Positions 39,631 through 52,510 are shown, counted from the first letter of the stretch. The stretch is 64,000 nt of DNA from Pseudomonas paeninsulae (GCF_035621475.1 NZ_CP141799.1:3212501-3276500), one strand, 5' to 3'. Numbers and translations are program-made. The notes: generated by a model not told the origin, from the letters alone.

Positions 39631-40686
39631 TTACTTGCTCAACCGGCGCAGATGGCAGGTCACTTCCTCGCGGTCGTGATAGAGCTGCTTGCAGGCAATC
39701 GACACCTTGATCTTGCGCTCGGCAAAGCCATCTTCCAGGCGCTGCAGCAGACGACGCACTTCGGCGTAGCGCTGCTTCATCGGCAATTTAAGGTTAACCA
39801 CCGCCTCACGGCACAGGCCTTCGCCGATCCAGGTTTCCAGCAAGGCGGCGCTGCGCGCCGGCTTCTCGACGATGTCGCAGACCATCCAATCCACCGGTTG
39901 GCGTGGCTTGTAGAGGAAGCCATCGACCATCAGGTGCTGCACCAGGCCGGTCTCCATCAGGCTTTCGGCCATCGGGCCGTTGTCGATGGCAGTCACCAGC
40001 ATGCCGCGTTTGACCAGCTGGTAGGTCCAGCCGCCGGGCGCGGCGCCGAGGTCGACGCCGGTCATGTCGCCCGACAGGCGCTCGTCCCACTCTTCGCGCG
40101 GAATAAAGGTGTGCCAGGCCTCTTCCAGCTTGAGGGTCGAGCGACTCGGCGCTTCGCGGGGGAACTTCAGGCGCGGAATACCCATGGGCCAGATGGCCGA
40201 GTTATTGCTCTCGGCCAGGCCGACGAACACCTCGCGACCGCTCTTGAAGGTCAGCAGCAAACGCGGTTTGTGCGGGTCTTCCACCAGTTTGCCTGCCTTG
40301 CTCAGGGCATTGCGCAGCGGCGCCTCGAACTTCTTGCAGAAGTTCGACAGTTCCTTGCCATCGTTGGTGTCGAGCACTTCCAGCCACAGGCTGCCGAAGG
40401 TCGGCAAGTCCGCCAGATGGGCCAGCAACACGCTGATGCGATCCAGCTCCGGCAGGTTGATGAACACGCCACGCGCCCATTGCCGCGGAAAAATCAGCTG
40501 ACTGAAACGCACGCCGCGCATCAGGCGCTCGGCGCCGTCCGCCTCGGTGCAGATAAATTCGGCGCAGGCCGTGCTCGGCTTGGCCTTGGCGTAACCGGCC
40601 ACATCCAGGCGTGCGGCATGCTCGGCGATCTCCGCACACACCTCGTTCTCGAACCCGGGGCGGCAATGCAGTAACAAAGTATTCAT
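39631..40686 (-). CDS. rlmM: 23S rRNA 2'-O-ribose C2498 methyltransferase
   Basis: 351 residues from ATG 40686 (NTLLLHCRPGFENEVCAEI), the family start. N-terminal THUMP-like region, then a Rossmann methyltransferase with SAM motif VDLGAAPGGWTYQLVKRG and the later catalytic Lys region VVNLKLPMKQRY. Methylates C2498 of 23S rRNA before ribosome assembly. Single gene on the minus strand, divergent from acnA. Confidence 0.95.
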   Translation of the reverse strand: MNTLLLHCRPGFENEVCAEIAEHAARLDVAGYAKAKPSTACAEFICTEADGAERLMRGVRFSQLIFPRQWARGVFINLPELDRISVLLAHLADLPTFGSLWLEVLDTNDGKELSNFCKKFEAPLRNALSKAGKLVEDPHKPRLLLTFKSGREVFVGLAESNNSAIWPMGIPRLKFPREAPSRSTLKLEEAWHTFIPREEWDERLSGDMTGVDLGAAPGGWTYQLVKRGMLVTAIDNGPMAESLMETGLVQHLMVDGFLYKPRQPVDWMVCDIVEKPARSAALLETWIGEGLCREAVVNLKLPMKQRYAEVRRLLQRLEDGFAERKIKVSIACKQLYHDREEVTCHLRRLSK

Positions 40687-41132
40687 CGGTGATCTCCTCA
40701 AGGCGCGCATCATAACGGAGTCGGGAACCCGGGGCGCACCTGACCTGTCCAGTTAAGCGAGCGCTTGATTTCGCCGGTTGCCGCTTTTACGCCATGCTCG
40801 CCGGACGCCAAAGCCTCACGACCAAGGCACCCGGCATATGCCTACAGCTGCATCCATGGGCTCACCTACGGACTTACGGCACACCCCACATCCTTGTAGG
40901 CGGCGCGCCCCGCGGCGATGCGGGTCGCCGGAGCGCTGAACACACAAGCATCGCCCCGGGTCGGGCCGCCTACTGGTTCTGACTGGATCTGGCGATGGGG
41001 GTAATGGCTGAGTGAGCAAATGCCACCCGGCCATAAGACCTATGACATGGCAAGCCTCGCCAAGCAGAGCTAGCTTGAAGACTCTGCAGCAAACAATCCG
41101 GTTTGCACCGTGCAAGCCACAGGAGACGCGCA
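40687..41132. other. Intergenic region with a REP-like hairpin
   Basis: About 445 bp between divergent rlmM and acnA. It contains arms GTAGGCGGC (40896-40904) and GCCGCCTAC (40965-40973) around a GC-rich core with GCGATGCGGGTCGCCGG, a REP-like block. The acnA ribosome-binding site AGGAGA is at 41121-41126. No coding frame with family features was seen. Confidence 0.55.
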
Positions 41133-43874
<2,742 letters not shown>

Positions 43875-43880
43875 GCCTGA

Positions 43881-43916
43881 ATGGGCGCCGGTGTCTGTCG
43901 GCGCCCATTGTTTATC
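43881..43916 (+). terminator. Terminator of acnA
   Basis: AATGGGCGCCG (43881-43891) and CGGCGCCCATT (43900-43910) form an 11-bp stem with an 8-nt loop, followed by GTTTAT. Lies between acnA and the end of algA and may act in both directions. Confidence 0.7.
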
Positions 43917-43976
43917 CGCTGTCCCTGTCCCCTGCGGAGCAATACCCAGGCTCCGAGTAGCGCTACACCTGGTCGC

Positions 43977-45410
43977 TCATGGCGCTGAGTGGACGCTGCG
44001 TCCGTAAACATCCTCGAGCCGCTCGATATCGTCCTCACCCAGGTAGCTGCCGGATTGCACCTCAATGATTTCCAGGGCGATCTTTCCGGGATTCGCCAAC
44101 CGGTGTACCGAGCCAATGGGAATGTAGGTGGACTGGTTCTCCGTGAGCAGAAAGGTTTTCTCGCCACAGGTCACCATCGCCGTGCCGGAGACTACGACCC
44201 AGTGCTCCGCACGGTGGTGATGCATCTGTAAGGACAGCTGTGCCCCCGGTTTCACCGTGAGGTGCTTGACCTGGTGACGGCTGCCCGCATCGATCGAGTT
44301 GTATCCACCCCAGGGACGGTACACCTGGCAATGGCTGCGGGTTTCCTGGCGGCCAGCGGCGTCCAGGGCGTTTACCAGCTTCTTCACATCCTGCACGCAA
44401 TCCTTGCGGGCGATCATCACCGCGTCCCTGGTTTCCACCACGACCACATCGTCCATGCCGAGCAAGGTCACCAGTTTCGAGTTGCCGTGGACGTAGCAGT
44501 TATGGCTGTCCTGTACCAGCACATCGCCCTTGAGGGCGTTGCCATCCGTATCCTTGGCGACGACATCCCATAACGACGACCAACAGCCGACATCACGCCA
44601 ACCGGCGGAGAGCGGGACCACACAGGCCCGCGAAGTTCTCTCCATCACCGCATAGTCGATGGAGTTGTCCGGGCAACACTCAAACGTCTTGGCATCGATT
44701 GCCATCGCCCCATGGTCGACCTGACTACGCTCCAAGGCCAACACACAGGTATCGTAAATATCCGGTTCGTAGTTACGCAGCTCATGCAGATAACGGCTGG
44801 CGCGGAACAAAAACATGCCACTGTTCCAGTAATAGCTACCGGAGCGGACGAACTCGCTGGCGCGAGCAATATCCGGTTTCTCGATGAACTGCTCGACCCG
44901 GTACGCGCCCGGGATCAGCGCATCAGTATCCTCGCCGCGTGCGGCCTTGATATAACCGAACCCGGTTTCCGGCCGTTCGGCGGGTATGCCGAATAGCACC
45001 ATGTCGCCCTCTTCTGCTGCCGCACGGGCCACCTCCAGCGCCTGACGCAGAGCGGCTACATCGCTGATCAAGTGATCGGCCGGCAGCACCAGCAACAACT
45101 CATCGCGATTGTCGGCCAGCACCTTTAGCGCAGCCAGCGCCACAGCCGGCGCGGTATTACGACCAAACGGCTCCATCAATATGGCCTGTGCGCTCACATC
45201 GATGGCGCTGAGCTGTTCGTTGATGATGAAGCGGTGTTCCTGATTGCAGACAATAATCGGCCGCTCTACGCCCTCGAACCCCAGACGTTGCACCGTCTGT
45301 TGAAACAGCGTGTGTTCCCCGGCCAAAGCCAGGAACTGCTTGGGATAGAGCTTGCGGGACAGCGGCCAGAGCCGCGACCCGCTACCGCCAGACAAAATCA
45401 CCGGAATCAT
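43977..45410 (-). CDS. algA: Mannose-6-phosphate isomerase / mannose-1-phosphate guanylyltransferase
   Basis: 477 residues, bifunctional. The guanylyltransferase domain comes first (about 1-350): pyrophosphorylase loop GGSGSRLWPLSRKLYPKQFL, EPFGRNTAPAV and the sugar site QFIEKPD. The C-terminal cupin isomerase domain has LSLQMHHHRAEHWVVVSGTA with metal-binding His residues. Makes mannose-6-P from fructose-6-P and then GDP-mannose for AlgD. Last gene of the alginate operon, here directly after algL rather than algF. AGGAG lies upstream of ATG 45410. Confidence 0.95.
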   Translation of the reverse strand: MIPVILSGGSGSRLWPLSRKLYPKQFLALAGEHTLFQQTVQRLGFEGVERPIIVCNQEHRFIINEQLSAIDVSAQAILMEPFGRNTAPAVALAALKVLADNRDELLLVLPADHLISDVAALRQALEVARAAAEEGDMVLFGIPAERPETGFGYIKAARGEDTDALIPGAYRVEQFIEKPDIARASEFVRSGSYYWNSGMFLFRASRYLHELRNYEPDIYDTCVLALERSQVDHGAMAIDAKTFECCPDNSIDYAVMERTSRACVVPLSAGWRDVGCWSSLWDVVAKDTDGNALKGDVLVQDSHNCYVHGNSKLVTLLGMDDVVVVETRDAVMIARKDCVQDVKKLVNALDAAGRQETRSHCQVYRPWGGYNSIDAGSRHQVKHLTVKPGAQLSLQMHHHRAEHWVVVSGTAMVTCGEKTFLLTENQSTYIPIGSVHRLANPGKIALEIIEVQSGSYLGEDDIERLEDVYGRSVHSAP

Positions 45411-45452
45411 GATTGTCGCTCCTATGAGCGTTTCAACACTGCCAGATTGAAG

Positions 45453-45490
45453 GTTCAGCGCTGCAGACTAGGCTCCGACTTGCGCTGAAC
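45453..45490 (-). other. Hairpin in the algL-algA gap
   Basis: GTTCAGCGC (45453-45461) and GCGCTGAAC (45482-45490), a perfect 9-bp stem with a 20-nt loop, in the 186-bp space where algI, algJ and algF would normally be. No T-tract. It may be an RNA-processing element or a trace of the event that removed the genes. Confidence 0.55.
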
Positions 45491-45596
45491 ATTCCCGCTG
45501 GATGGGGCCGAGTAGTCCTCCTGACTGCATGGCCGGTTGCCGGGAATTACCCGGATAGCAAAGCGGCACCTCCCAGTGCCAATCAAGGAGCCCGGC

Positions 45597-46697
45597 TCAA
45601 TCAGCTGGGTTCCGCAGGTTCTGCTGACTGGCGAACAGCTGGGTGATATCACCGCCCAAGCGGTAGGTTGTCAGCGGCTCGAGCGAGCGTCGCCATTTAT
45701 CAGTACTGGCCGCGCAGCGATAGAGGGCACAGTAGGGCTCAAGCCAGGCGAACTTACCGTCTTCCTGCAGATCCTCCAGCTCCTGGGCGAAGCCAGTCTC
45801 GTCCTCAAACAGCTGAGGATCCTGCATGCCCTGCTCCACGCGCATGGCCAAGCGCTGAATGGCCTTAGCGTTCGCCTCGCGCAGATCGATGCCATTGACC
45901 TGGGCGAAGGCCATCAGCATCAACAACGGCCCCAGGCTGTAATTGTGATAAGCCAGCGCTCGGGTTTCCCGGCGCAGCTCATTAGGCAGGTAGCCCTGGG
46001 CATTCACCTGGGAAATGCCGATACGCAACTGGGCCACAGCCCAATCGAACAGGTCGCGGCGGTCGAGCACTACGGCAGTCGCCATCACCGCCCAGGCGGC
46101 CCAATACTGATGGTTGTTCAAACGCTCCAGCGGCTGCTCGCGCCAATCGCGCACCACCTGGTCGCCGAGACGGGCCAGCCACTCCTCGATAGGCCGGGTC
46201 TCAGCCTCGCGTCCACGCAGCGGTTGTGAGCGCGAGTACTTAAGGCGCAGATAGGCCGAGGCAATGCTGCCCAGCGCCCATTTACGCAGCGACTTGCCGC
46301 TGTGGCTGTACTGCTGGCTCAGCAACGCTTGGGCCTTGGCCCATTGCCCCAGCCACTCCAGGGCACAGTCGACATGCCCCTGGCGGCCGAGACGCAGATA
46401 AGCCGCGACCTGCTTGTTGACGGTTTTCTCCAGCACTTTGATTTCGTCCGCCTGCTTCTGGTAGCGCGCGTTCGTCTCTGGATTGAGCTGATCGCGCGCC
46501 GAACCAGAGCCCTCATACTTGCTCGGCACGTTGAGGTCGCCCACGTAGGGCCGGGCCACCGCCGGACATGTCTTCGCCTCACCCTTCTTCAGCGTCGCTT
46601 CCAGGTAGTACCCGGCCGGTGGCTGCAACTGTGCGGCCACTGCGGCAGTCGGCAACAGGGCCATGAGCAGCAGCACGTAGCACCCGCGACGCGGCAT
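45597..46697 (-). CDS. algL: Alginate lyase
   Basis: 366 residues; ATG 46697 overlaps the algX stop by one base (TGATG), with an in-frame GTG just before it as alternative. Signal peptide ends near AVAAQ. PL5-family elements: DLNVPSKYEGSGSARD with the charge-neutralising Lys, RLNNHQYWAAWA with catalytic Asn and His (about 195-196), and ALAYHNYSLGPL with the Tyr at about 250. Periplasmic enzyme that cleaves stray polymannuronate, needed to avoid toxic build-up during export. Confidence 0.94.
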   Translation of the reverse strand: MPRRGCYVLLLMALLPTAAVAAQLQPPAGYYLEATLKKGEAKTCPAVARPYVGDLNVPSKYEGSGSARDQLNPETNARYQKQADEIKVLEKTVNKQVAAYLRLGRQGHVDCALEWLGQWAKAQALLSQQYSHSGKSLRKWALGSIASAYLRLKYSRSQPLRGREAETRPIEEWLARLGDQVVRDWREQPLERLNNHQYWAAWAVMATAVVLDRRDLFDWAVAQLRIGISQVNAQGYLPNELRRETRALAYHNYSLGPLLMLMAFAQVNGIDLREANAKAIQRLAMRVEQGMQDPQLFEDETGFAQELEDLQEDGKFAWLEPYCALYRCAASTDKWRRSLEPLTTYRLGGDITQLFASQQNLRNPAD

Positions 46698-48088
46698 CAC
46701 TCGACTGATGCCTGTGCGGTGCGCAGGCCGGGACGGCCTTCGTCACTTTTCACCCGGCACAACGTGGTGTTCAAGCGGCCATGAGCGGACACGCCGCCCA
46801 GCGGCCGCACAGTGAGGGAGAGGAAGGTCAACTCATCCCAGTCGCCATCTTCACGCAGTTCCAGCAGAAAACGGCCCCGATCGCCAGGAGCACGCTTGAA
46901 CGTCAGGGTTTCCTGGCGGCCATTCATGAAGGTCAAGGTGGCGCTCAACTGTTGCACGGCCGGGTCGTCAAGTTGGAGATCAATGCGAAAATCGCTGCTG
47001 TGAATCGGCAGCACGCCACTGGTACCGTTGAATAGCACCTGATTAGCACCGGCTTGCAACGTGATGGAGCTTTGCAGCAACGCCCTATGCCCGCTACAGC
47101 CGTTACTCACGGCGGGAACAGCCTGACGATAGAAATTACGACGATTGAGACTGCTGGAGTCCCCCAGCTCCCAGATCAGCAGTTTCGGTGGCTGCTGTTG
47201 AAACGACTCGCTCTGCAGGTAGTGCAGCAAAGCACTTTCATGGCCACTGCCGGGTTGCGAGGCGTTGTGCACAGGGGTCCCCAGGTGCTGTTCGAGAAAG
47301 CCGGCGAAGTTGAGCGAATCCGCACTATTGCTGCTGCCGACCAGAACCACCTGCGCCGGCGCTGACTGGTTCGGCGAGGTGGGCGCGGTGATAAAGCGTT
47401 GCACGTACTGACGGGCGTACCCGGCGCCGCACAGTCGTTGGGCAACTTTCTGTAGCGAACCGCTACGCGCCATCAAGCCCGCCGGTCTGCTCTGGTATTG
47501 CCCCTCTGGGAGCTGGTCAAACAGCGGAATTTTCTTTGCTGTCTCCGCCACCAAGCGCGCGGTGCGCTCCGCCCCTTGCGGGGTCCAATGCTGGTCAGCC
47601 TTGAAAAAGAAGTCGGGACTATCTGCCGGGGGCTGTAGCAGGCTGACAAGGTCAGGCACCCAGATATCCAGATCACGCAAACGCGCCAGAGCGGCACGAT
47701 AGTTTGCCTGGGCCCTGGCCTGATCAAAGCCCGCGCGCTGGACCGGGGTCAGTTTATCGGCATGCAATAAACCACGGCTGGGCGGGTACACCAGCAGTAG
47801 CTCGACGCCGCTGTGCTTGAGTGCATTGCGCAGGCGTTTGAGTTGTTTGTAACTCTGTGGGTTGAGGCCGAACTCGCTGCGCAGGTCCTGGGTACTGCTG
47901 AACATCCAGCCATCCTGCGCCTCGAGCAGTCGACCATAACCGCTCAACCCCTCGGCCTGGTAGACGCGAGTATCGGCAGCCGCCGGGCACAGCTGGCAAC
48001 AGGCCTCGGCCTGGTAAGTCGGCGCAGCGTAGAGGTTGCTGGCGCCGGCCAACAGGAAGACGCCGAAAAGCATGCATGCCCGGTTCAT
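46697..48088 (-). CDS. algX: Alginate biosynthesis protein AlgX (SGNH-like acetyltransferase and carbohydrate-binding module)
   Basis: 463 residues from ATG 48088, which has AAGGAG upstream. Signal peptide to about residue 21. SGNH-like domain: the Asp-His pair is KADQHWTP (Asp165, His167) and the nucleophile region VVLVGSSNSADS (about 248-257), equal to the catalytic Asp/His/Ser of P. aeruginosa AlgX. A C-terminal carbohydrate-binding module follows (about 340-455). In known systems it acetylates mannuronate with acetyl groups delivered by AlgI, and it is a structural part of the secretion complex. The absence of algI here makes the enzymatic role doubtful. Confidence 0.93.
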   Translation of the reverse strand: MNRACMLFGVFLLAGASNLYAAPTYQAEACCQLCPAAADTRVYQAEGLSGYGRLLEAQDGWMFSSTQDLRSEFGLNPQSYKQLKRLRNALKHSGVELLLVYPPSRGLLHADKLTPVQRAGFDQARAQANYRAALARLRDLDIWVPDLVSLLQPPADSPDFFFKADQHWTPQGAERTARLVAETAKKIPLFDQLPEGQYQSRPAGLMARSGSLQKVAQRLCGAGYARQYVQRFITAPTSPNQSAPAQVVLVGSSNSADSLNFAGFLEQHLGTPVHNASQPGSGHESALLHYLQSESFQQQPPKLLIWELGDSSSLNRRNFYRQAVPAVSNGCSGHRALLQSSITLQAGANQVLFNGTSGVLPIHSSDFRIDLQLDDPAVQQLSATLTFMNGRQETLTFKRAPGDRGRFLLELREDGDWDELTFLSLTVRPLGGVSAHGRLNTTLCRVKSDEGRPGLRTAQASVE

Positions 48089-48092
48089 TTCA

Positions 48093-49622
48093 TCACTCCT
48101 TACTTGCCAAGCTGCCAACGGGCTCGATCAGCACCGCCTGTTGTTGGCGCAGCAGAATGTCCATTATTTCGCTCTGACGCTCGCCCAGCAGCCCCGAGAA
48201 GGTGATGCCTGAGGCTTTCTGCGGAGCGAGGATGGTCAGCTTGTAGAGTTCGAGCTTGCTCGGCGAATGCACGGAGACCGGACTTGAACCGTTGCCGACC
48301 ATTTGTCCGCCGACTATGCGCATCGACAGTCTGGCCTCGTAGGGGTCCTCCTCGAGATTGCGCTCGCTGCCACTCAAGTCCTTGATATGGCCATAGACAC
48401 CGGTCAGGTGGTTGGCCACCAGGATGTTCTCGTAGAGACTGACATCGAGGCTGTTACGCACTCGGATGCCGTGCCGACGGTTACTCATGCTACGGTTCTG
48501 CCACAGCAGGTTGTTCGAGCTTTCGTACAGGGTGATGCCGTCGGATTGGTTCTTGTAGGTCTCGTTGAAGGCGATCAGGTTGTTCGCGCTGCTACGGTCG
48601 AGGACGATGCCAGAGAGCTGGTTGTCGTAGGACTTGTTGCTGAAAATCCAGCTGTCATTGACCTCACGGGAAAGGATGATGCCGTGCTTCTTTCTGGTTC
48701 CGAACGCCTGGTTCTCGGCGATGATCAACCGCCGCGAGCGGTCATGCGGGTCGATGCCGTAGACGATGCTGTTTTCATAGGTGTTGCCGCGGATCACCAC
48801 GTCGTCGGCTTCATAGCAGTAGAAGCCGTACCACATGTCGATAAAGCGCGAGTTGAGTAACCAGCCGGTCGGCCGTGCGCGCTTCATCTTCGGCGCCATA
48901 CCCGGGCTGTACTGCGAGATGCTGAAGCCGTAAGCCTTACTCGCCTCGTAGCCGAAACTGCTGATGACGCTGTCGGTTACGTAAGTCTCGGTCCCGCCCC
49001 AGGCCAGGAAGTACGGGCGAAATTCCTTGACGTCGCGCCAGTAGGCCGGCGTGCCGTCCTTCTCGCGCCAAGCGGTGACCTTGGTGTCGGTGATGAACAC
49101 TCGACCATCATTGACCAGGAAAGCGCCCGCCTCCTGGGACAGGCGAAGTTCTTTGGTATCTCGGTCAATGTGCAGCGTGGCACCCGGGCGCACGATGATC
49201 GGCAGACGCGCCAGGTAAATACCCGGCGCGGTCTCGGCGAAAGCGGATGTCGGCAACTGCCGCGCCAGCGCCGCGCTATTCATGTAGCCCTGCTCGATGA
49301 AGATCGCCTGAGGCATGCGTTTTTGCCGCACCACCCACTCGCGCAAGCGATCCTTACCGCCGATGAACTCGTCCAATGAGTTCTCGTGCAACATCCCTTT
49401 GATTACCGCCCTGCCTGCAGGTTTTTTCTGGATCTTTGCCTGCACTGCAGTTGCGGTGTAGCCGGACAGATCGGGTAGAACCGGGGGCTCCAATTGGAGC
49501 GAGCTGCCCGATTCGGCACTGATCCTATAGTCTCCAGGTAGCGGCGCGAGGGTATCCGCCTGGGACAGGGCGCAGGCAAAAACGCCTGCCAGAGGCAACG
49601 CCAGCTTGATTAATGCGTGCAT
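48093..49622 (-). CDS. algG: Mannuronan C5-epimerase
   Basis: 509 residues, slightly shorter than P. aeruginosa AlgG. Signal peptide to about residue 22, then a right-handed parallel beta-helix with many Asn/Asp-rich turns (NNLIAFNETYKNQSDGITLY, LLWQNRSMSNRRHGIRV). The catalytic DPHD motif is at residues 291-294. Converts D-mannuronate to L-guluronate in the periplasm and guides the polymer to AlgE. AGGAGG precedes ATG 49622; the stop is four bases before algX. Confidence 0.95.
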   Translation of the reverse strand: MHALIKLALPLAGVFACALSQADTLAPLPGDYRISAESGSSLQLEPPVLPDLSGYTATAVQAKIQKKPAGRAVIKGMLHENSLDEFIGGKDRLREWVVRQKRMPQAIFIEQGYMNSAALARQLPTSAFAETAPGIYLARLPIIVRPGATLHIDRDTKELRLSQEAGAFLVNDGRVFITDTKVTAWREKDGTPAYWRDVKEFRPYFLAWGGTETYVTDSVISSFGYEASKAYGFSISQYSPGMAPKMKRARPTGWLLNSRFIDMWYGFYCYEADDVVIRGNTYENSIVYGIDPHDRSRRLIIAENQAFGTRKKHGIILSREVNDSWIFSNKSYDNQLSGIVLDRSSANNLIAFNETYKNQSDGITLYESSNNLLWQNRSMSNRRHGIRVRNSLDVSLYENILVANHLTGVYGHIKDLSGSERNLEEDPYEARLSMRIVGGQMVGNGSSPVSVHSPSKLELYKLTILAPQKASGITFSGLLGERQSEIMDILLRQQQAVLIEPVGSLASKE

Positions 49623-49646
49623 ACATCCTCCTGACAGGCGCCGGGT

Positions 49647-51134
49647 TCAGAAACGCCAGATAGCGTCTACAAAGACACGGTGCATATACGAATCAACATC
49701 GGAGCCGTAGGCATTGCCGGGTTTGAATACGCCGCCGCGTAAGCGCACCAGCGCCGAAGGCTCATCAATTGACTGGCTCATGGAGGCCGGAAGCAGGCCC
49801 TCTTTGAAGTACCGGGTAAGGATCAGATCGACTTCCTGACCCACGTCTTTTTCGCCATCTTTTAGCGAGCGGTTGATGCCGTTGTCATTGACCCGAGCGT
49901 TGACGCCGCTGTTACCGAGGGGCTGGTGGTCATCGACCCGCCAGAACTTGTGGTAAATCAGGCTGGCGTCGTAATCCTCACGCAGCTGCCAGGAGCCAAA
50001 CAGCGTCGCGACCTGGAGATTGCTCAGTTCGCTGCGAAAGGCCTCACCGAAACGATTTGCGCGTGAGCGAGTACCGGTGTAATTGGAGCGATTGCTCTCC
50101 AGGCCGGTTTGTTCATAGTTCTCCGAGCCGTCGTCACCACCGCCGCCACTGCCACGGGCATAGGCCGCGCCGACTTGCCAAGTGGGATCCAGTCGCAGAC
50201 GGATACCCAGGTCGGTGGCCCAAGCATTGACGTCTCCGCTTTGCTTACCGGTAGCGATTGTCTGGCCGCCGACAGTGCTGCTGTTCAGCGTGTCGCGGTC
50301 ACCGGTAAGCCAGGTGGCGCTGGCCCAGTAGTTGAGCGGGTTCTGGTTGCGGTAGTTGTAAGCATCGCTGTTGGCTTCCAAGCCCAGCCAGGTAAGGTTG
50401 CCGGTACTGGTCTTGTCGAGTTCGTCGACGCGCTCACCCGGGCGGGGCAAGTTGCCGTCATCGCGGCTGTGGTGCGCGCGGATGCCGACCCATTGGCCCG
50501 GTTGCCACTGGGTCGAGATATCGCCATACAGATGCAGGCGATCTTCATCCTCTGGATCCAGCTCGTCGAGGTCTGTGCGGTAGTCGCTGAAGCGCTCGGC
50601 CACACCCACGTTGGAACGCAGCAAGGTAGTGTCGAAGGTCCAGTTCAACGCCTCGATGTTGGTGTCACGCCACAGGCCGTCTTCGGTGCGCAGGCGCTGG
50701 CGTCCTAAGCGCAACTGTTCACCTGGGTAGGCGGTTAAACCGGAATAGCCGATCCAGAATTCATGCAAGGCCAGGAAGCTCTTGTCCGGCTGGCGACCGT
50801 TGTTGCCACTGCTGCCGGACTCGCTGTCGAGATCGGTGCGTTGCAAGGTATCGGTTTCGATGATGTCGGTCGCGGTCACCGCCCGGCCCATGGCGAAGGC
50901 GCTCCAGTCACCGCGCTGGCCATAGAACCAAGGCCGTACGTCTAGACCTATGCCTTGTACATCGCCCTCCCGACGCGTACCCAGGTCGCGATCATCCTCG
51001 GACTGTCCGGTAAGCTTGATGTCCAGGCCGAAGCTCTTGTCCGGACCGAGCGCCGCCAGCAGCGTTTCACTCGAGAGCAACGAAACACTCAGGAGCACCC
51101 CTGCACCAAAACCGCGAGTAATTTGCGTCTTCAT
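49647..51134 (-). CDS. algE: Alginate outer-membrane export porin
   Basis: 495 residues. Signal peptide (about 1-28), then alternating beta strands of an outer-membrane barrel, ending in the C-terminal aromatic signature [30 protein letters not shown] and [17 protein letters not shown] match AlgE-family strands and loops. Forms the anion-selective pore for alginate release. Its ATG overlaps the algK stop (ATGA, 51134-51131). Confidence 0.94.
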   Translation of the reverse strand: MKTQITRGFGAGVLLSVSLLSSETLLAALGPDKSFGLDIKLTGQSEDDRDLGTRREGDVQGIGLDVRPWFYGQRGDWSAFAMGRAVTATDIIETDTLQRTDLDSESGSSGNNGRQPDKSFLALHEFWIGYSGLTAYPGEQLRLGRQRLRTEDGLWRDTNIEALNWTFDTTLLRSNVGVAERFSDYRTDLDELDPEDEDRLHLYGDISTQWQPGQWVGIRAHHSRDDGNLPRPGERVDELDKTSTGNLTWLGLEANSDAYNYRNQNPLNYWASATWLTGDRDTLNSSTVGGQTIATGKQSGDVNAWATDLGIRLRLDPTWQVGAAYARGSGGGGDDGSENYEQTGLESNRSNYTGTRSRANRFGEAFRSELSNLQVATLFGSWQLREDYDASLIYHKFWRVDDHQPLGNSGVNARVNDNGINRSLKDGEKDVGQEVDLILTRYFKEGLLPASMSQSIDEPSALVRLRGGVFKPGNAYGSDVDSYMHRVFVDAIWRF

Positions 51135-52510
51135 AGCACGTCCATTCCTTTTTCCAGCGATTGAAAAGCACTGAGTCCCGCAGGATTGATTTGCCGTGTC
51201 TGCTGCTCTTCTTCGAGTATTTGCCTGGCTTTTTGGCGTTCGGCCGGAAGCATGCTCTGCTCCAAATTGCTGAGCAGTTCGCTCGCCTCAGGCACGGCCC
51301 GACTGAGCGCCATTTGTGCGAAGACATAAGCGTTGACACGGTTCACCTTGACCCCTCGGGACTCACTGAACAGCTGCGCCAAAGCATAGTCGGCGCGGCG
51401 ATGCCCGGCACGCGCGGCCAGCAGGAAATGATCGACAGCTTTTTGCGGATACACCTCGCCGAAGTAACCGCGACGGTAGATCTGCCCCAGGTAGAAATGC
51501 GCCGTCGGTTGCTCATCGGCCGCACGCAGCAGGTGCCGCTCTGCCAGCTGCGGGCTCTGCTCAAGTCCCCGGCCACCGTAGTACAAACGCCCGGTGAGCA
51601 GCTCGGCACGACTGTCACCGGCCTCACGGCCACGCTGCAGATAGCCAAGCATCTGTGTGGAATCGCCCAGGACCGGGTAATCGAATAGCAACTTGGCGAG
51701 CGAGGCCCAGGCTAGTGGGTAAGCAGGGGCGATTTCCCGCAGCAGCGCGTAGGCATTACTCAGATCCACCGGCGCGGGAATGCCCGGATCGACCAGCGTC
51801 AACGCCACGGACTCGACGCGACTCGGGGTCACCCAACGAATGGCGTAAGCCGTACGCAATTGCTCAAGCAAGGCAGCTTGCGCTTGCGGCTGATCGCGCA
51901 GGCGATTGACCGTGGCCAGCTCGTTGTAGCAGACACCCTGCTGGCTCAGGAGCAACCGACACGTCTGCTCGATCTCGGTGAGGTGAGTGATATAACTACC
52001 GTCACTGCGGTAGATAAGGATCTGCGCCAGCTCGGCCTCCACTATGCCCTGCCCGCGCCAGACGTTGACCTGCTGCTGCGGATCGACTGAAGGTGACAGC
52101 TGTGGGTAACTCACATAGAGCAACGTCAGCGGCACCACGGCGCTGTACTCACCCTGCTCGATGGCCTGGCTCAGCAGCTGTTCGGCCTCTTTCAGCTGGC
52201 TATCGCTCGCGCCATCCTGGCGCGAGAGCAACCGACCGAGCCTGGACTGCGCCTTCGGCGAATGCAGCGCGGCCTGGCGGTAAAGACGTTCAGCCTGCTC
52301 GATCTGCCCTGGGTCACGGCTGCCGAACTGCATATCACCGAGGGCGATCTGCGCATCCACATAGCCCATCTGTGCCAGTTGTTCATACTGCTGGCGGGCA
52401 CTCGCGCTATCGCCACGCTGCTGGGCCTCCTTGGCCAGCTGCTGGTCTGGCAGGCCGGCGCAACCCTGCAGCGTGGCCAGCAGTGCAAAGTAGAGCAAAC
52501 CGCGCTTCAT
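51131..52510 (-). CDS. algK: Outer-membrane lipoprotein AlgK
   Basis: 459 residues. Lipobox LATLQGC at about residue 17, followed by a superhelix of Sel1/TPR-like repeats (for example [57 protein letters not shown]). Scaffold that helps place AlgE and links it to AlgX in the periplasm. Coupled to alg44 upstream (ATGA overlap at 52510-52507) and to algE downstream by a second ATGA overlap. Confidence 0.94.
   Translation of the reverse strand: MKRGLLYFALLATLQGCAGLPDQQLAKEAQQRGDSASARQQYEQLAQMGYVDAQIALGDMQFGSRDPGQIEQAERLYRQAALHSPKAQSRLGRLLSRQDGASDSQLKEAEQLLSQAIEQGEYSAVVPLTLLYVSYPQLSPSVDPQQQVNVWRGQGIVEAELAQILIYRSDGSYITHLTEIEQTCRLLLSQQGVCYNELATVNRLRDQPQAQAALLEQLRTAYAIRWVTPSRVESVALTLVDPGIPAPVDLSNAYALLREIAPAYPLAWASLAKLLFDYPVLGDSTQMLGYLQRGREAGDSRAELLTGRLYYGGRGLEQSPQLAERHLLRAADEQPTAHFYLGQIYRRGYFGEVYPQKAVDHFLLAARAGHRRADYALAQLFSESRGVKVNRVNAYVFAQMALSRAVPEASELLSNLEQSMLPAERQKARQILEEEQQTRQINPAGLSAFQSLEKGMDVL

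Noticed and set aside
45411..45596. Remnant of algF, algJ or algI in the algL-algA gap
   Set aside because: I translated the gap on the operon strand and saw no stretch resembling any of the three proteins, so no pseudogene is called.
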